DNA of 64,000 nucleotides from Bryobacterales bacterium (GCA_003164035.1 PLRS01000092.1:124001-188000); one strand, 5' to 3'. Numbered from the stretch's first letter, positions 37,987 to 46,326 are shown. The notes: generated from the sequence alone by a model not told the origin. Numbers and translations: made by a program.

Positions 37987-38229
37987 CTATCCATTCACGT
38001 CGGCGACAAGCCGGTTGGTGATTTCCTCGAGCGTGAAACTTCGTACGTCGCTAGGCGGCCCGAACGTCTGCGCCTCGATATGGCCATCCTCAAAGAACTC
38101 GACCTCGTAGCATTTGCTCGGTGTCGGCACGACCACCATGATGGCGTCACGCACGCATTGCAGGTTGAAGGAAATCTTCTCTTCCTGTAGCCCAAGAATA
38201 AATTCCAGTAGCTGCCCTAGACTATTCAC
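37987..38229 (-). CDS. Small hypothetical protein
   Basis: 80 residues, unrecognised. Sequence looks protein-like and alternates beta-type stretches (AIMVVVPTPSKCYEVEFFED) with a C-terminal helix (TLEEITNRLVADV). Lies 40 nt after tolC on the same strand inside the exporter cluster. It resembles small immunity-type proteins in size only. Confidence 0.6.
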   Translation of the reverse strand: MNSLGQLLEFILGLQEEKISFNLQCVRDAIMVVVPTPSKCYEVEFFEDGHIEAQTFGPPSDVRSFTLEEITNRLVADVNG

Positions 38230-38269
38230 GGTGCGCCCTGTATGCTCTGCTTCAGGCCTATTGCCCCCC

Positions 38270-39685
38270 TCACTGCACCAGACTCCGCACGCGACCCATG
38301 GATTGCGCCAGATCGATGCGCGCCAGGTTGTAGTTATAGAGCGCGGCCGTCTGGTTGTCCCGCGCCCTCTCCAGCCGCGTCTGCGCGTCGGTCACTTCAA
38401 TGCTATTGGTGACCCCCGCCGCATAGCGGCGCCGCGCCTGTGCCAGCTCGCTTGCGGAAAGGTCCAGACCCTCGCGGGCGACTTTCACTTCGTCGTCGGC
38501 CGAACCTAGTTCATCCAGCGCCAGCCGCACATCCAGCTCGATCTGCTCTTTCAGATCGTTGCTGCGCGCCTGTTCGGCGCGAAGCTGCGACGCCGATTCG
38601 GCCCGCCGCGCGTCCCGCCGCCCACCATCGAAAATCGGCACCCGCACCGAAATCCCCACCGTGCGGGTGGGCAATGAGTTGTCGAAGCCCGTGCCGCTGG
38701 TGCCGTAATCGCCGAAACCTGAAACCGACGGCAGCCGCTCCATCCTGGTGGCGCTGGCCGAAAGCCGCGCGTTGGCTTCCCGCTGGCGCTGCGCCTCGTA
38801 ATCCGGCCGCTGCTTCAGCGCCGCCGCGCGCGCCTGCTCCAGCGTGACCGTGTCCACCGGAAGATACTGCAGTTTGTCGGTCAGTTGAACCGCCGCGTCC
38901 AGCCGCACGTTCATGGCGCGCAGCAGCCGCAAGTAGGCCGCCCGCCGCGCGTTGCGCGCTTCCAGCAGCCGCTGCCGGTCGTTGGCAAGCTGCACCCGCG
39001 CGCGCGTGATTTCGATCCCCGTCCCGGTTCCCGCTGTCTTCTCGTTGCCGGCCTGCGTCAGCAGCGCCTCGGAAAGCGCCACGTTGGCTTCCGCCGATTC
39101 CAGGTCGGCGTCGGCCTTGACGCCCGCCACATAACCCTTGGCCACTTGCGCCGCCACCTGCTCGCCGGTGCTCGCCAGGTCCGACCGCGCCGCTTCCGTC
39201 GTTCGCTTGGAAGCCTGAAAGCGCCGAATCGAGCTGAAGTCGAACACGCTTTGGGTGGCGCTCACCCGCGCATCCATGGTGGTGAACGGGCCCACGAAAG
39301 CCGGAAACGCGAAGCCGGCGATCGGGATGGAGGCGAAGAGCCTGGAGGAGAGTCCCTGGGCCGCCAGATCTTCCGTCCGGCTCTCGGTCGAGTACGCCCC
39401 TTCCACGTCGGGCAGCAGCGCCGCCCGCGCTTCGTCGGCGCGGTCGCGTGCCTGCGCCAGCGATTCGCCCGCCAGTTCGATGGCCGTGTTCCCTTGCGGC
39501 GACAACGCGATATCCACGGCCCGCTTCAGGCTCAGCGGCAGCGGTCCCTGATTGCCAGCCGTCGGGCCGGCCTCGAGCTGCGGCGGCCGCGGCTCGGCGG
39601 CGGGAACGCTCGCGCCGGTGATCGCCTGTTGACCAGCCGCCGTCGCCACTGCCACCGCCGCCGGCCAGATCCATCGCATCTTCAT
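38270..39685 (-). CDS. TolC-family outer membrane efflux protein
   Basis: 471 residues from ATG 39685 overlapping the TetR stop (ATGA). Signal peptide (WIWPAAVAVATAAG), then two OEP repeats with long helices: LSLKRAVDIALSPQGNTAIE and later GISVRVPIFDGGRRDARRAE and YAAGVTNSIEVTDAQTRL, all typical of TolC proteins. Outer-membrane exit duct for the exporter. Confidence 0.93.
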   Translation of the reverse strand: MKMRWIWPAAVAVATAAGQQAITGASVPAAEPRPPQLEAGPTAGNQGPLPLSLKRAVDIALSPQGNTAIELAGESLAQARDRADEARAALLPDVEGAYSTESRTEDLAAQGLSSRLFASIPIAGFAFPAFVGPFTTMDARVSATQSVFDFSSIRRFQASKRTTEAARSDLASTGEQVAAQVAKGYVAGVKADADLESAEANVALSEALLTQAGNEKTAGTGTGIEITRARVQLANDRQRLLEARNARRAAYLRLLRAMNVRLDAAVQLTDKLQYLPVDTVTLEQARAAALKQRPDYEAQRQREANARLSASATRMERLPSVSGFGDYGTSGTGFDNSLPTRTVGISVRVPIFDGGRRDARRAESASQLRAEQARSNDLKEQIELDVRLALDELGSADDEVKVAREGLDLSASELAQARRRYAAGVTNSIEVTDAQTRLERARDNQTAALYNYNLARIDLAQSMGRVRSLVQ

Positions 39686-40338
39686 ATCTGTTCTCCCCGC
39701 TGGCCGCTTGCCGCGCTCGTCGCCCTGGCTGACAGCGCCGATGGCGCCCGAAAACCGGCCGTCAAAAACGTCACCAACTCCTTCACCATGTGCGCCGGAT
39801 CGAGCGTCGCATCGAGCGGCACCTGCCACTCCAACGGTCCGCGGCACAAACAGTGCGCCATGGCGCCGATCAGGAAGTTCAGTCTCCAAGCCAGTTCCGA
39901 TTCCGTAAGGTCCGGCAGCGCCCGCCTCAACGCCCCCCAGAAACGCCGCCCCACTTCGGCAAAGTGCCTGCTCGCCAGATCCGGCATCAGCCCTTCGCCG
40001 ATTAACCGGCCCATCATGCGGGGAAACTCGGGGTTCTGCTTCACCACCACCATCGTTGGCGCCAGAAACGCCTCCAGAATCTCATCCACCGCCACCGGCT
40101 TCCCTACGGCCCGTTCTTCCAGCCGCGTCAGCCGATCCAGGCGCTCGGCGTTTACCGGTTCTATATTTCGCGCGATTGCCGCGTCCAGCAGTTCCTCTTT
40201 AGACCCGAAATGGTAATGGATGGCCGCCAGGTTGACCTGTGCTTCGGCAATGATGTGACGCAGCGACGTGCCGCCATAACCTTGTTCGGCAAATACCCGT
40301 ACCGCGGTATCCATGATTTTCTGTTTCGTGTCAATCAC
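39682..40338 (-). CDS. TetR-family repressor (CecR/YbiH-like)
   Basis: 218 residues. HTH at residues about 8-50 (KIMDTAVRVFAEQGYGGTSL, NLAAIHYHFGSKEEL) and a CecR-like C-terminal domain. In E. coli CecR controls the homologous ybhGFSR pump genes; the same gene set follows here. A palindrome lies 4 nt upstream of the start, so it probably represses itself and the exporter. Confidence 0.93.
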   Translation of the reverse strand: MIDTKQKIMDTAVRVFAEQGYGGTSLRHIIAEAQVNLAAIHYHFGSKEELLDAAIARNIEPVNAERLDRLTRLEERAVGKPVAVDEILEAFLAPTMVVVKQNPEFPRMMGRLIGEGLMPDLASRHFAEVGRRFWGALRRALPDLTESELAWRLNFLIGAMAHCLCRGPLEWQVPLDATLDPAHMVKELVTFLTAGFRAPSALSARATSAASGQRGEQI

Positions 40339-40341
40339 AGG

Positions 40342-40361
40342 ATTTAATCACTCGATTAAAT
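40342..40361. promoter_or_regulatory. Candidate TetR-family operator
   Basis: ATTTAATC-ACTC-GATTAAAT, a perfect 8-bp dyad with 4-nt centre, 4-23 nt upstream of the repressor start. It is the only AT-rich palindrome in the gap and fits autoregulation. Confidence 0.65.
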
Positions 40362-40485
40362 TGTATGTTTCAGAGAGCCCGGTGTCAAGTCTTCCTTTGG
40401 CAATCCGATTGCTGCTTACTGTGTAACGAATCAGACGCCGCTTATATTGCAGCGGACTGTTTGTCGGTTGGAGGAGGAGTGGATT

Positions 40486-40686
40486 ATGACCGAACGAATT
40501 GCTAATTTCTGGTGCCGCGTGGCCCACACCAAAGCTATGTGGCCGATGCATGGAAAATATATTTGCCCGCAATGCTTGCGGGAGCATCCGGTATTCTGGG
40601 AAGGAATCGACGCGCCCGCCCCGGTTGCGGCCGTTAACACGGCACACGAATATCGCGTGTCCACCGCCATTACCGCCACCCATTGA
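40486..40686 (+). CDS. Small putative zinc-ribbon protein
   Basis: 66 residues after a very strong GGAGGAGG site. Pattern C-x3-H (CRVAH) then C-x2-C (YICPQCLREHPVFW) with the motif AMWPMHGKY between; this suggests one bound zinc. The tail ends without a domain. Not recognised as a named family. It is divergent from the TetR gene. Confidence 0.6.
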   Translation: MTERIANFWCRVAHTKAMWPMHGKYICPQCLREHPVFWEGIDAPAPVAAVNTAHEYRVSTAITATH

Positions 40687-40825
40687 CAGCCTGTCCACCT
40701 TGTGGACCGCGTGCGGCGCCAATACCCCGGAAGCCGTGGGATTTCGAGAGGTCGGCAGCGGCAAGCCCGGCAGCTTGCCCCATAACTTCCGTCTCCCTTC
40801 CAGCACCCGCCGCAACGGCCTCTTC

Positions 40826-40870
40826 GTGGAGCGGACTCTCAGTCTGTCACGCCGGGACTCATCCCGGCGC
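40826..40870 (+). repeat. GTGGAGCGGACTC hairpin array
   Basis: Two stems, GGACT/AGTC and GCCGGGA/TCCCGGC. Nearly identical to 37740-37784 and 44426-44470, so probably a recent copy. Confidence 0.8.
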
Positions 40871-40965
40871 TTCTCTCGCATGACCTGCCATGCTCCCGAA
40901 CGCGGAGGTGGCCCCCGCTTTCATGTCGCCCCCACGCACTTCCGGGGCGAACTTCCCGGCGCGGG

Positions 40966-40991
40966 TTGGTACGATAAGGATTCCGTACCAA
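40966..40991 (+). promoter_or_regulatory. Hairpin presenting the leuS ribosome binding site
   Basis: TTGGTACG-N10-CGTACCAA, a perfect 8-bp stem ending one base before the leuS ATG. The loop ATAAGGATTC contains the only ribosome binding site (AAGGA). This could modulate leuS translation; alternatively TACGAT is simply a -10 box and the dyad is chance. Confidence 0.5.
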
Positions 40992-40992
40992 T

Positions 40993-43434
40993 ATGCCCGA
41001 AAAGCCCTACGACCATCGTGCCATCGAGCTGAAGTGGCACGCCCTTTGGCGGGACGCCGACTTTTACCAGGCGGAAGAGAATTCCTCCAAGCCCAAATTT
41101 TACGTACTCGAAATGCTCCCGTATCCCAGCGGGACGCTCCACATCGGCCACATCCGCAACTACGCCATCGGCGACGCCCTAGCCCGTTACAAGTGGATGA
41201 GAGGCTTCAACGTCCTCCATCCCATGGGCTGGGACGCTTTCGGCTTGCCCGCCGAAAACGCCGCTATTGCCAACCGGCGGGCACCCCGCGAATGGACCCT
41301 GGCCAATATCGCGGCGATGAAGAAGACCCATCGCCGCTTTGCCTTCAGCTACGATTGGAATCGCGAAGTCACCACCTGCGACCCCGCCTATTACCGTTGG
41401 AATCAATGGTTTTTCCTGCGCATGCTGGAACGCGGCCTGGCTTACCGCAAGAAAGCCCTGCTCAACTGGTGCCCCAAATGCAACACCGTTCTGGCCAATG
41501 AGCAGGTAGTCGAAGGCTCCTGCTGGCGTCACGAAGATACCCCCGTCGAACAGCGCGCCCTCCAGCAGTGGTTCCTCAAAATCACCGCTTACGCCGACCA
41601 GTTGCTGGACGACATGGCCACCCTCGAGAGCGGCTGGCCGGAGCGCGTCCTCACCATGCAGCGCAACTGGATCGGCCGCTCCGAGGGCGCCGAAATCGAT
41701 TTCACCCTGGCCGGCGCCCCCGCCCAGCCCATCCGCGTCTTCACCACTCGCGTGGATACCATCTACGGCGCCACCTGTGTCATTCTGGCCCCTGAGCACC
41801 CCCTGAACGACACTCTGCTCGATCCCGGCGGGCGTGCCAAAGCCAAGGCCATGGTCGACGCCCGCTCCGCCCGCGACCTCGGCGACGTCGAAAAAGAAGG
41901 CTTCTTCTCCGGCCACTACGCCGTCAATCCCTACAGCGGCGAACAGGTACCCATCTGGATTGGTAATTTCGTACTGATGAGCTACGGTACCGGAGCCATC
42001 ATGGCCGTTCCGGCACATGACGAACGCGATTTTGAATTCTGCCGAAAATACGGCATCCTGATCCGCCCCGTGATCCGCCCCGCCGATGGCGTCCTGGCCG
42101 AGGAACCCGGTATGACCGAGGCGTTCCTCGACTACGGCGTAGTGGAGAGCTCCGGCCCCTGGTCCGGCCTCCCGAGCGAAGAGGCGCGCCGGCAGATGGC
42201 TGCTTTTGCCTTGGAAAAGGGCTTCGGCCAATCCGCCATCACCTTCCGCATCAAGGATTGGGGCATCTCCCGCCAGCGATATTGGGGCACGCCCATCCCC
42301 GTGATTCATTGCCCCGCCTGCGGCGTGGTTGCCGTCCCCGACGACCAGCTCCCCGTGCTGCTGCCCGACCATGTCGATATCGCCGGCGCCGGCCGCTCGC
42401 CGCTCGAAACCGTTCCCGAGTTCGTCAACGCCGCCTGCCCCAAATGCGGCGGCGCGGCGCGGCGCGAAACCGACACCATGGACACGTTCATCGATTCGTC
42501 CTGGTATTTCTATCGCTATTGCGACCCGCACAACGACCGCGCTCCTTTCGATTCCGCCAAGATCGCCTACTGGTTCGAGATCGATCAGTACATCGGCGGT
42601 GTCGAGCACGCCATCCTGCATCTGATCTACTCGCGCTTCTTCACCAAGGTCATGCGCGATCTCGGCCTGGTCGCAAACAACGAGCCGGTTCGGCGCATGT
42701 TTACCCAGGGGATGGTGATCGCCGAAGGCACCAAAATGTCGAAGTCCAGGGGCAACGTGGTGGGAGCCGACGCCCTCGCCGAGCAGTTCGGCGCCGACAC
42801 CGCCCGCATGTTCGTGCTCTTCGCCGCCCCTCCCGAAAAAGAGCTCGACTGGCGCCAGGAGGGTGCCGAAGGCATCTACCGCTTCCTCGGCCGCGTCTAC
42901 CGCTTCGTCACCCGCAACACTCCGCCCACCGGTAACACCGGCGCCGCCGACCGCGACGCCCTCCGCAAGCTCCACCAGACCCTCCGGAAGATCACCGAGG
43001 ATTTCGAGACCCGCTGGCATTTCAACACCTGCATCGCCGCCATCATGGAATTAATGAACCTGCTAACTGAGCGGGAGGCCGCCATCTCGCCCACCGCCAT
43101 GCTCGAAGTGCACGAAACCCTGGCCCTGATGCTCGCCCCCCTCGCGCCCTATCTCTCCCAGGAAATCTGGGAGGAATTGGGAAACCAGGGCCCGGTTTTC
43201 CGCCAGCCCTGGCCCGCCTATAATCCTGAGCTCGCGCGCGAAGACGAAGCCGAGATCGTGGTCCAGGTGAACGGCAAAGTTCGCGGCCGCATCGCCGCGC
43301 CCTTCGGCGCCGCTGCCCAGGAACTCGAGCGCCGCGCCTTGGCCGACGAAAAGGTCCGCGCCGCCATTGCCGGAAAAACCGTGGTCAAAGTCGTCGCCGT
43401 GCCCGACAAATTGCTCAATATCGTGGCCAGGTAA
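40993..43434 (+). CDS. leuS: Leucyl-tRNA synthetase
   Basis: 813 residues, normal length. HIGH motif PSGTLHIGHIRNY (HIGH at 50-53), KMSKS at about 581-585 (GTKMSKSRGNVV), a CP1 editing domain with TTRVDTIYGATC and YGTGAIMAVPAHDERD, zinc-type cysteines WCPKCNTVLA, and the C-terminal tail VNGKVRGRI. Charges tRNA-Leu. Stands alone. Confidence 0.98.
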   Translation: MPEKPYDHRAIELKWHALWRDADFYQAEENSSKPKFYVLEMLPYPSGTLHIGHIRNYAIGDALARYKWMRGFNVLHPMGWDAFGLPAENAAIANRRAPREWTLANIAAMKKTHRRFAFSYDWNREVTTCDPAYYRWNQWFFLRMLERGLAYRKKALLNWCPKCNTVLANEQVVEGSCWRHEDTPVEQRALQQWFLKITAYADQLLDDMATLESGWPERVLTMQRNWIGRSEGAEIDFTLAGAPAQPIRVFTTRVDTIYGATCVILAPEHPLNDTLLDPGGRAKAKAMVDARSARDLGDVEKEGFFSGHYAVNPYSGEQVPIWIGNFVLMSYGTGAIMAVPAHDERDFEFCRKYGILIRPVIRPADGVLAEEPGMTEAFLDYGVVESSGPWSGLPSEEARRQMAAFALEKGFGQSAITFRIKDWGISRQRYWGTPIPVIHCPACGVVAVPDDQLPVLLPDHVDIAGAGRSPLETVPEFVNAACPKCGGAARRETDTMDTFIDSSWYFYRYCDPHNDRAPFDSAKIAYWFEIDQYIGGVEHAILHLIYSRFFTKVMRDLGLVANNEPVRRMFTQGMVIAEGTKMSKSRGNVVGADALAEQFGADTARMFVLFAAPPEKELDWRQEGAEGIYRFLGRVYRFVTRNTPPTGNTGAADRDALRKLHQTLRKITEDFETRWHFNTCIAAIMELMNLLTEREAAISPTAMLEVHETLALMLAPLAPYLSQEIWEELGNQGPVFRQPWPAYNPELAREDEAEIVVQVNGKVRGRIAAPFGAAAQELERRALADEKVRAAIAGKTVVKVVAVPDKLLNIVAR

Positions 43435-43462
43435 TTGAGCCGCCCGGATGCCCACCGCCTTG

Positions 43463-43585
43463 GTGGCGCAGGCGGTTCCGCCTGCGGCTTATGATTTTTT
43501 CACCGCTCCCGACCGTTGCGGCTCGGTCACGGGCGCCGCGTGTCTTCAATCACTTACCGAGCCGCGACCGCCAGGGAGCGGTTGC
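43463..43585. repeat. Short GTGGCGCAGGC hairpin and CCGCTCCCT palindrome
   Basis: 43463-43488 reads GTGGCGCAGGCGGTTCCGCC; 43501-43585 is a palindrome pair (CACCGCTCCCGACCGTTGCG / CCGCGACCGCCAGGGAGCGG) with a longer centre. They lie 28 nt after leuS and may end its transcript. The remaining part of 43435-43743 is the leader of the next gene. Confidence 0.75.
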
Positions 43586-43611
43586 GTTCCGGCGACGGCC
43601 CGTAATATCTG

Positions 43612-43743
43612 TATAATCGGGTCACAAAATCTCAAAATATTTTTAACTCGATCCGTTTCATTCAATTACAGCCAATCTGCGTTCCTCGCCGCACCCCTTT
43701 TCCGTCGCTCGCCCGTTATCGTGTGACCGGAAGCTAACAACTT
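43612..43743 (+). promoter_or_regulatory. Promoter and conserved 126-nt leader of the HTH gene
   Basis: TATAAT at 43612-43617 is a perfect -10. From CGGGTCAC (43618) to the ATG at 43744 there are 126 nt without a gene, including a T-rich run and CGTTATCGTGT near the end. A colinear relative of the same length occurs at 48861-48986. Confidence 0.6.
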
Positions 43744-44331
43744 ATGACCGATTCCGGACTCTCCCCGAAACAGCTCGAGGTAATCGACGCCCTGTCAGCC
43801 GGCGCCAGCCTCTCCGATGCCGCCGACCTGGCTGCGGTCAACTGCGCCACCATAGCCTACTGGCGCCGCAATTTCCCCCGCTTTTGCGCCGCTCTGGTCC
43901 ACGCCCAGTACGACCGCGCCCTCCTGACTCGCGAGCGCGCCTATGTCCTCTCCGACCTGGCCTTCGAAACCCTCGGTAAGGTCCTCATCGATCCCAAGGC
44001 TTCCCCCTCCGTCCGCCTCAGAGCCGCCATCTTCATCATCGAAAAGTCCGTTAACCCGGCGCCTCCCAAGCCCGATAAACCGACAACCTCCAATGACCCC
44101 GACAGCGCCCCCATCCCCGAAGACGAAGCCGCCGAGCTCCAGGACGACGACTCCAACCCCGTCGCCCCCGCCGCCCAAAAATGCACCCCCATCACCGGCC
44201 CACAAACCCGCCATAAGATGCACAATATTGCACAAATGCCGTCGCCCGCCCGCCGCGAACCCTGCCGCTGCGCCAGTTGCAGAAAGTACCAACACGACGC
44301 CCTCCGCCAGACCCTCGACGCCGCGGCCTGA
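43744..44331 (+). CDS. HTH protein with SEC-C-like C-terminal motif
   Basis: 195 residues. The N-terminus (SPKQLEVIDALSAGASLSDA, ADLAAVNCATIAYWRRNFPRF) is a helix-turn-helix of the homeodomain-like/terminase-small-subunit type; a helical middle (ERAYVLSDLAFETLGKVL, SVRLRAAIFIIEKS) follows; then a proline/aspartate-rich linker (about 110-165) and a tail EPCRCASCRKYQHD, which resembles the zinc-binding SEC-C motif but lacks its last CC/CH pair. Function unknown; DNA binding is likely. No toxin or transposase partner lies next to it. Confidence 0.65.
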   Translation: MTDSGLSPKQLEVIDALSAGASLSDAADLAAVNCATIAYWRRNFPRFCAALVHAQYDRALLTRERAYVLSDLAFETLGKVLIDPKASPSVRLRAAIFIIEKSVNPAPPKPDKPTTSNDPDSAPIPEDEAAELQDDDSNPVAPAAQKCTPITGPQTRHKMHNIAQMPSPARREPCRCASCRKYQHDALRQTLDAAA

Positions 44332-44344
44332 CACCTCTATTTTG

Positions 44345-44538
44345 GTGGGCCAGGCCTCCCGGCCTGTCGTAGCCGCGAAGCGGCTCCTCCAGGCCGCAAT
44401 AAATAACTGGCCAGACCATAGTTTTGTGGAGCGGACTCTCAGTCTGCCACGCCGGGACCCATCCCGGCGCTCTTTGGTTGCGGCTATGCTGCGCCGTGGG
44501 GCAGCCAATCATAGCTGCAGCCGCCTTCAGGCGGCTCT
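44345..44538 (+). repeat. Three nested-hairpin elements in a row
   Basis: GTGGGCCAGGCCTCCCGGCC with CCGCGAAGCGG; then GGCCAGACCATAGTTTT running directly into GTGGAGCGGACTCTCAGTC and GCCGGGACCCATCCCGGC; then GTGGGGCAGCCAATC with GCCGCCTTCAGGCGGC. The middle one is a chimera of the GGCAGACCA and GGAGCGGACTC types. Confidence 0.75.
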
Positions 44539-44573
44539 TTCCGTCGCGCGCCTACCCGCCTATTTCGTGGACA

Positions 44574-44654
44574 CTACACCAGCTCGCGAGCGATCAGTTC
44601 CCGTTCGCTCATGGCAGCCTCAATCTCATCGTAAGGCAATTTGGCTTCCTGGGA
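44574..44654 (-). pseudogene. 3' remnant of an unknown small gene
   Basis: The minus strand encodes QEAKLPYDEIEAAMSEREL followed by IARELV and a stop, with no start in front. The charged helical composition looks like the end of a small antitoxin-type protein, but the family is not recognised. It abuts the opposite-strand remnant at 44651. Confidence 0.4.
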
Positions 44655-44767
44655 GCTTGGTCGCCGACCTCGAACAACTCCTGGGCCAGCGCGTACAGGT
44701 GGTCATTCGACGCTCGTTGAGCCCGCTGATCCGCGACGACGTCCTGCGAGAATCCGTGCCGCTGTGA
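44651..44767 (+). pseudogene. 3' remnant of a nucleotidyltransferase (MNT-domain) gene
   Basis: Encodes LVADLEQLLGQRVQVV, then IRRSLSPLIRDDVLRESVPL (split), the characteristic end of small MNT/MntA-type nucleotidyltransferases that act as antitoxins to HEPN proteins. The active-site N-terminal half (GSxxxG..D) is absent. Confidence 0.65.
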
Positions 44768-44813
44768 AATCGCAGCGCCCTTATGTCTTGGGGGCACCGC
44801 GTGTTTCCAGCTA

Positions 44814-44876
44814 CTTACCGAGCCGCGACCCGAGGGAGCGGTTGTCGGGAACGGACTCCCCGAGATCGGTTAAGCA
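44814..44876. repeat. Half CCGCTCCCT palindrome with GATCGGTTAAG tail
   Basis: CCGAGCCGCGACCCGAGGG..AGCGGTTG followed by CGAGATCGGTTAAGC. The tail also bounds the full element at 49813-49964, so it is part of the repeat. Confidence 0.7.
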
Positions 44877-44931
44877 CCCCTGGCTGAATCGCTTTTCCCC
44901 ATTCCACTCGGACCGCCTACAATGGTTGGTT

Positions 44932-45180
44932 ATGAAGCGTAAGATCCCCCCGGCCTTTTCCTATTCAGTCTTCTACGAAAAAGCCCCGGAAGGCGGCTAC
45001 GCAGCCCTCGTTCCGGCCTTGCCTGGTTGTCACACCCAGGGCGAAACCCTGGAAGAGACGGAGAGCAACGTCAAGGAGGCCATCGGCGTGTACCTGGAAA
45101 GCTTGGCGGCGCATGGGGAAGCTATTCCCGAGGAGGGCCCGTCATTTCAGGGAAAGGTGACTGTTCCGGTTCCCGCTTGA
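44932..45180 (+). CDS. hicB: HicB-family antitoxin (orphan)
   Basis: 82 residues. The partial RNase-H-fold HicB motif is clear: FSYSVFYEKAPEGGYAALVP, ALPGCHTQGETLEETESNV, KEAIGVYLESL. No C-terminal DNA-binding domain follows. A complete hicA toxin gene is lacking; only its first codons remain downstream. Confidence 0.85.
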   Translation: MKRKIPPAFSYSVFYEKAPEGGYAALVPALPGCHTQGETLEETESNVKEAIGVYLESLAAHGEAIPEEGPSFQGKVTVPVPA

Positions 45181-45183
45181 CCC

Positions 45184-45234
45184 ATGCCCAAGCTCCCGTC
45201 CCTTACCCCGCCAGATACAAGAATCGCCCAATGA
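45184..45234 (+). pseudogene. Vestige of hicA (first codons only)
   Basis: ATG at 45184, three bases after the hicB stop, encodes MPKLPSLTP, the usual opening of HicA toxins (MPKLPxLT/SxxE), and then departs into the 3' end of the opposite-strand permease gene, stopping at 45234. The dsRNA-binding HicA fold with its histidine is gone. Confidence 0.6.
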
Positions 45235-46321
45235 ACAGCGCCGTCAGCACATAGACGAACCAATGCACCTGGGCGAACTTACCCCGCGCAACTTTCAATA
45301 GAGTAAATGCGCAGAAACCGAACGCCAGTCCATTGGCGATGCTGTAAGTCAGCGGGATCGTCATCATGGTCAGGAAGGCCGGCACCGAGACTTCCGGGTC
45401 GCGCCAGTCGATTTCCACCACCACCTGCATCATGAGGCTTCCCACCACGATCAGGGCCGGTGCCGTGGCCGCGGCCGGGATCGCACCCACCGCCGGCGCC
45501 ACAAACAGCGCCAGAAAAAACAAACCGCCGGTGACGATCGCGGTCACGCCCGTCCGCCCTCCCGCCGCCACTCCGGCCGCGCTCTCGATGTAGCTCACCA
45601 CCGTGGACGTCCCCGCCACCGAACCTACGATGGTAGCCGTGGCATCGGCGAACAGGATCCGGTTCACCCGCGGAATCCGGTTGGCGTGGTCGAACAGCCC
45701 GGCCCGCTTGCCCACCGCCACCAGCGTCCCGATATTGTCGAAAAGGTCGATGAACAGAAAGACGAAAACGATTTCGAGGAACCCCAGCCGCGCCGCGGCT
45801 CTCAGATCCAGCTTTCCCGCCGTCGCGGCCAGGTCGCTCAGCCGGTACGCCTGCGGCGCGAAGCGCGCCACCCCCGTCACCAGGCCCAAACCCGTAGTGG
45901 CCAGGATCCCGATCAACATCGCCGCCCGTACCCGCCAGGCCAGCAGCGCCGCCATCAGCAGTAGCCCGAATACCGCCAGCGCGGTCGCCGGCTCCCGCAG
46001 ATTCCCCAGCGTCACCGTGGTGGCCGCGCTCGGTACGATGATGCCAGAGTTGCGAAACCCGATCAGCGCGATGAACAGCCCCACCCCCGCCGCCACCGCC
46101 GCGTACAGTTCGAACGGAATGGTGGAGATGATGAGCTGCCGCACCCCCGCCGCCGTCAACACCAGAAACGCCACCCCGGAAAGGAACACCGCGCCCAGCG
46201 CCGCCTGCCATGGAACGCCCATCTGCTTCACCACCGTGTAGGTGAAATACGCGTTGAGCCCCATCCCCGGCGCCATCGCAATCGGATACCGCGCCAGCGC
46301 GCCCATCAGGACGCTGCCCAC
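45203..46321 (-). pseudogene. NCS2 purine permease (AzgA type), N-terminally truncated
   Basis: 372 codons from a GTG at 46321. Homology to AzgA/GhxP guanine-hypoxanthine permeases is strong (ALARYPIAMAPGMGLNAYFT, DLFDNIGTLVAVGKRAG, GTSTVVSYIESAAGVAAGGR), but these proteins have about 60 more N-terminal residues including the first helix. The homology here starts abruptly (AVGSVLMG) at the edge of a 7-bp tandem-repeat hairpin, and an in-frame TAA lies four codons before. It may be inactive or use the GTG as a new start. Confidence 0.75.
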
Positions 46322-46326
46322 GGCCT

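Larger units (their letters stand above)
40687..40992. other. leuS upstream region with one repeat
   Basis: No gene. 40826-40870 is GTGGAGCGGACTCTCAGTC plus GCCGGGACTCATCCCGGC, a near copy of 37740 and 44426. 40966-40991 is a hairpin at the leuS start. Promoter not clear. Confidence 0.6.
44332..44931. other. Repeat and gene-remnant graveyard
   Basis: No intact gene. Holds a GTGGGCCAGGCC hairpin (44345-44389), a GTGGAGCGGACTC array (44409-44470), a GTGGGGCAGCC hairpin plus GCCGCC/GGCGGC (44496-44538), two gene remnants (44574-44654 minus; 44651-44767 plus), and a half CCGCTCCCT palindrome (44814-44876). TACAAT at 44918-44923 may be the -10 of hicB, giving a nearly leaderless message. Confidence 0.65.

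Noticed and set aside
40348-40881. A 177-codon minus-strand frame opposite the zinc-ribbon-like gene
   Set aside because: Begins inside a repeat (arginine/serine-rich reading of the hairpins) and ends over the TetR operator; the opposite frame has a strong ribosome binding site and conserved-looking cysteines.
45279-46211. A 310-codon minus-strand frame overlapping the NCS2 permease in another frame
   Set aside because: Glycine/arginine-rich shadow of the permease; no domain.
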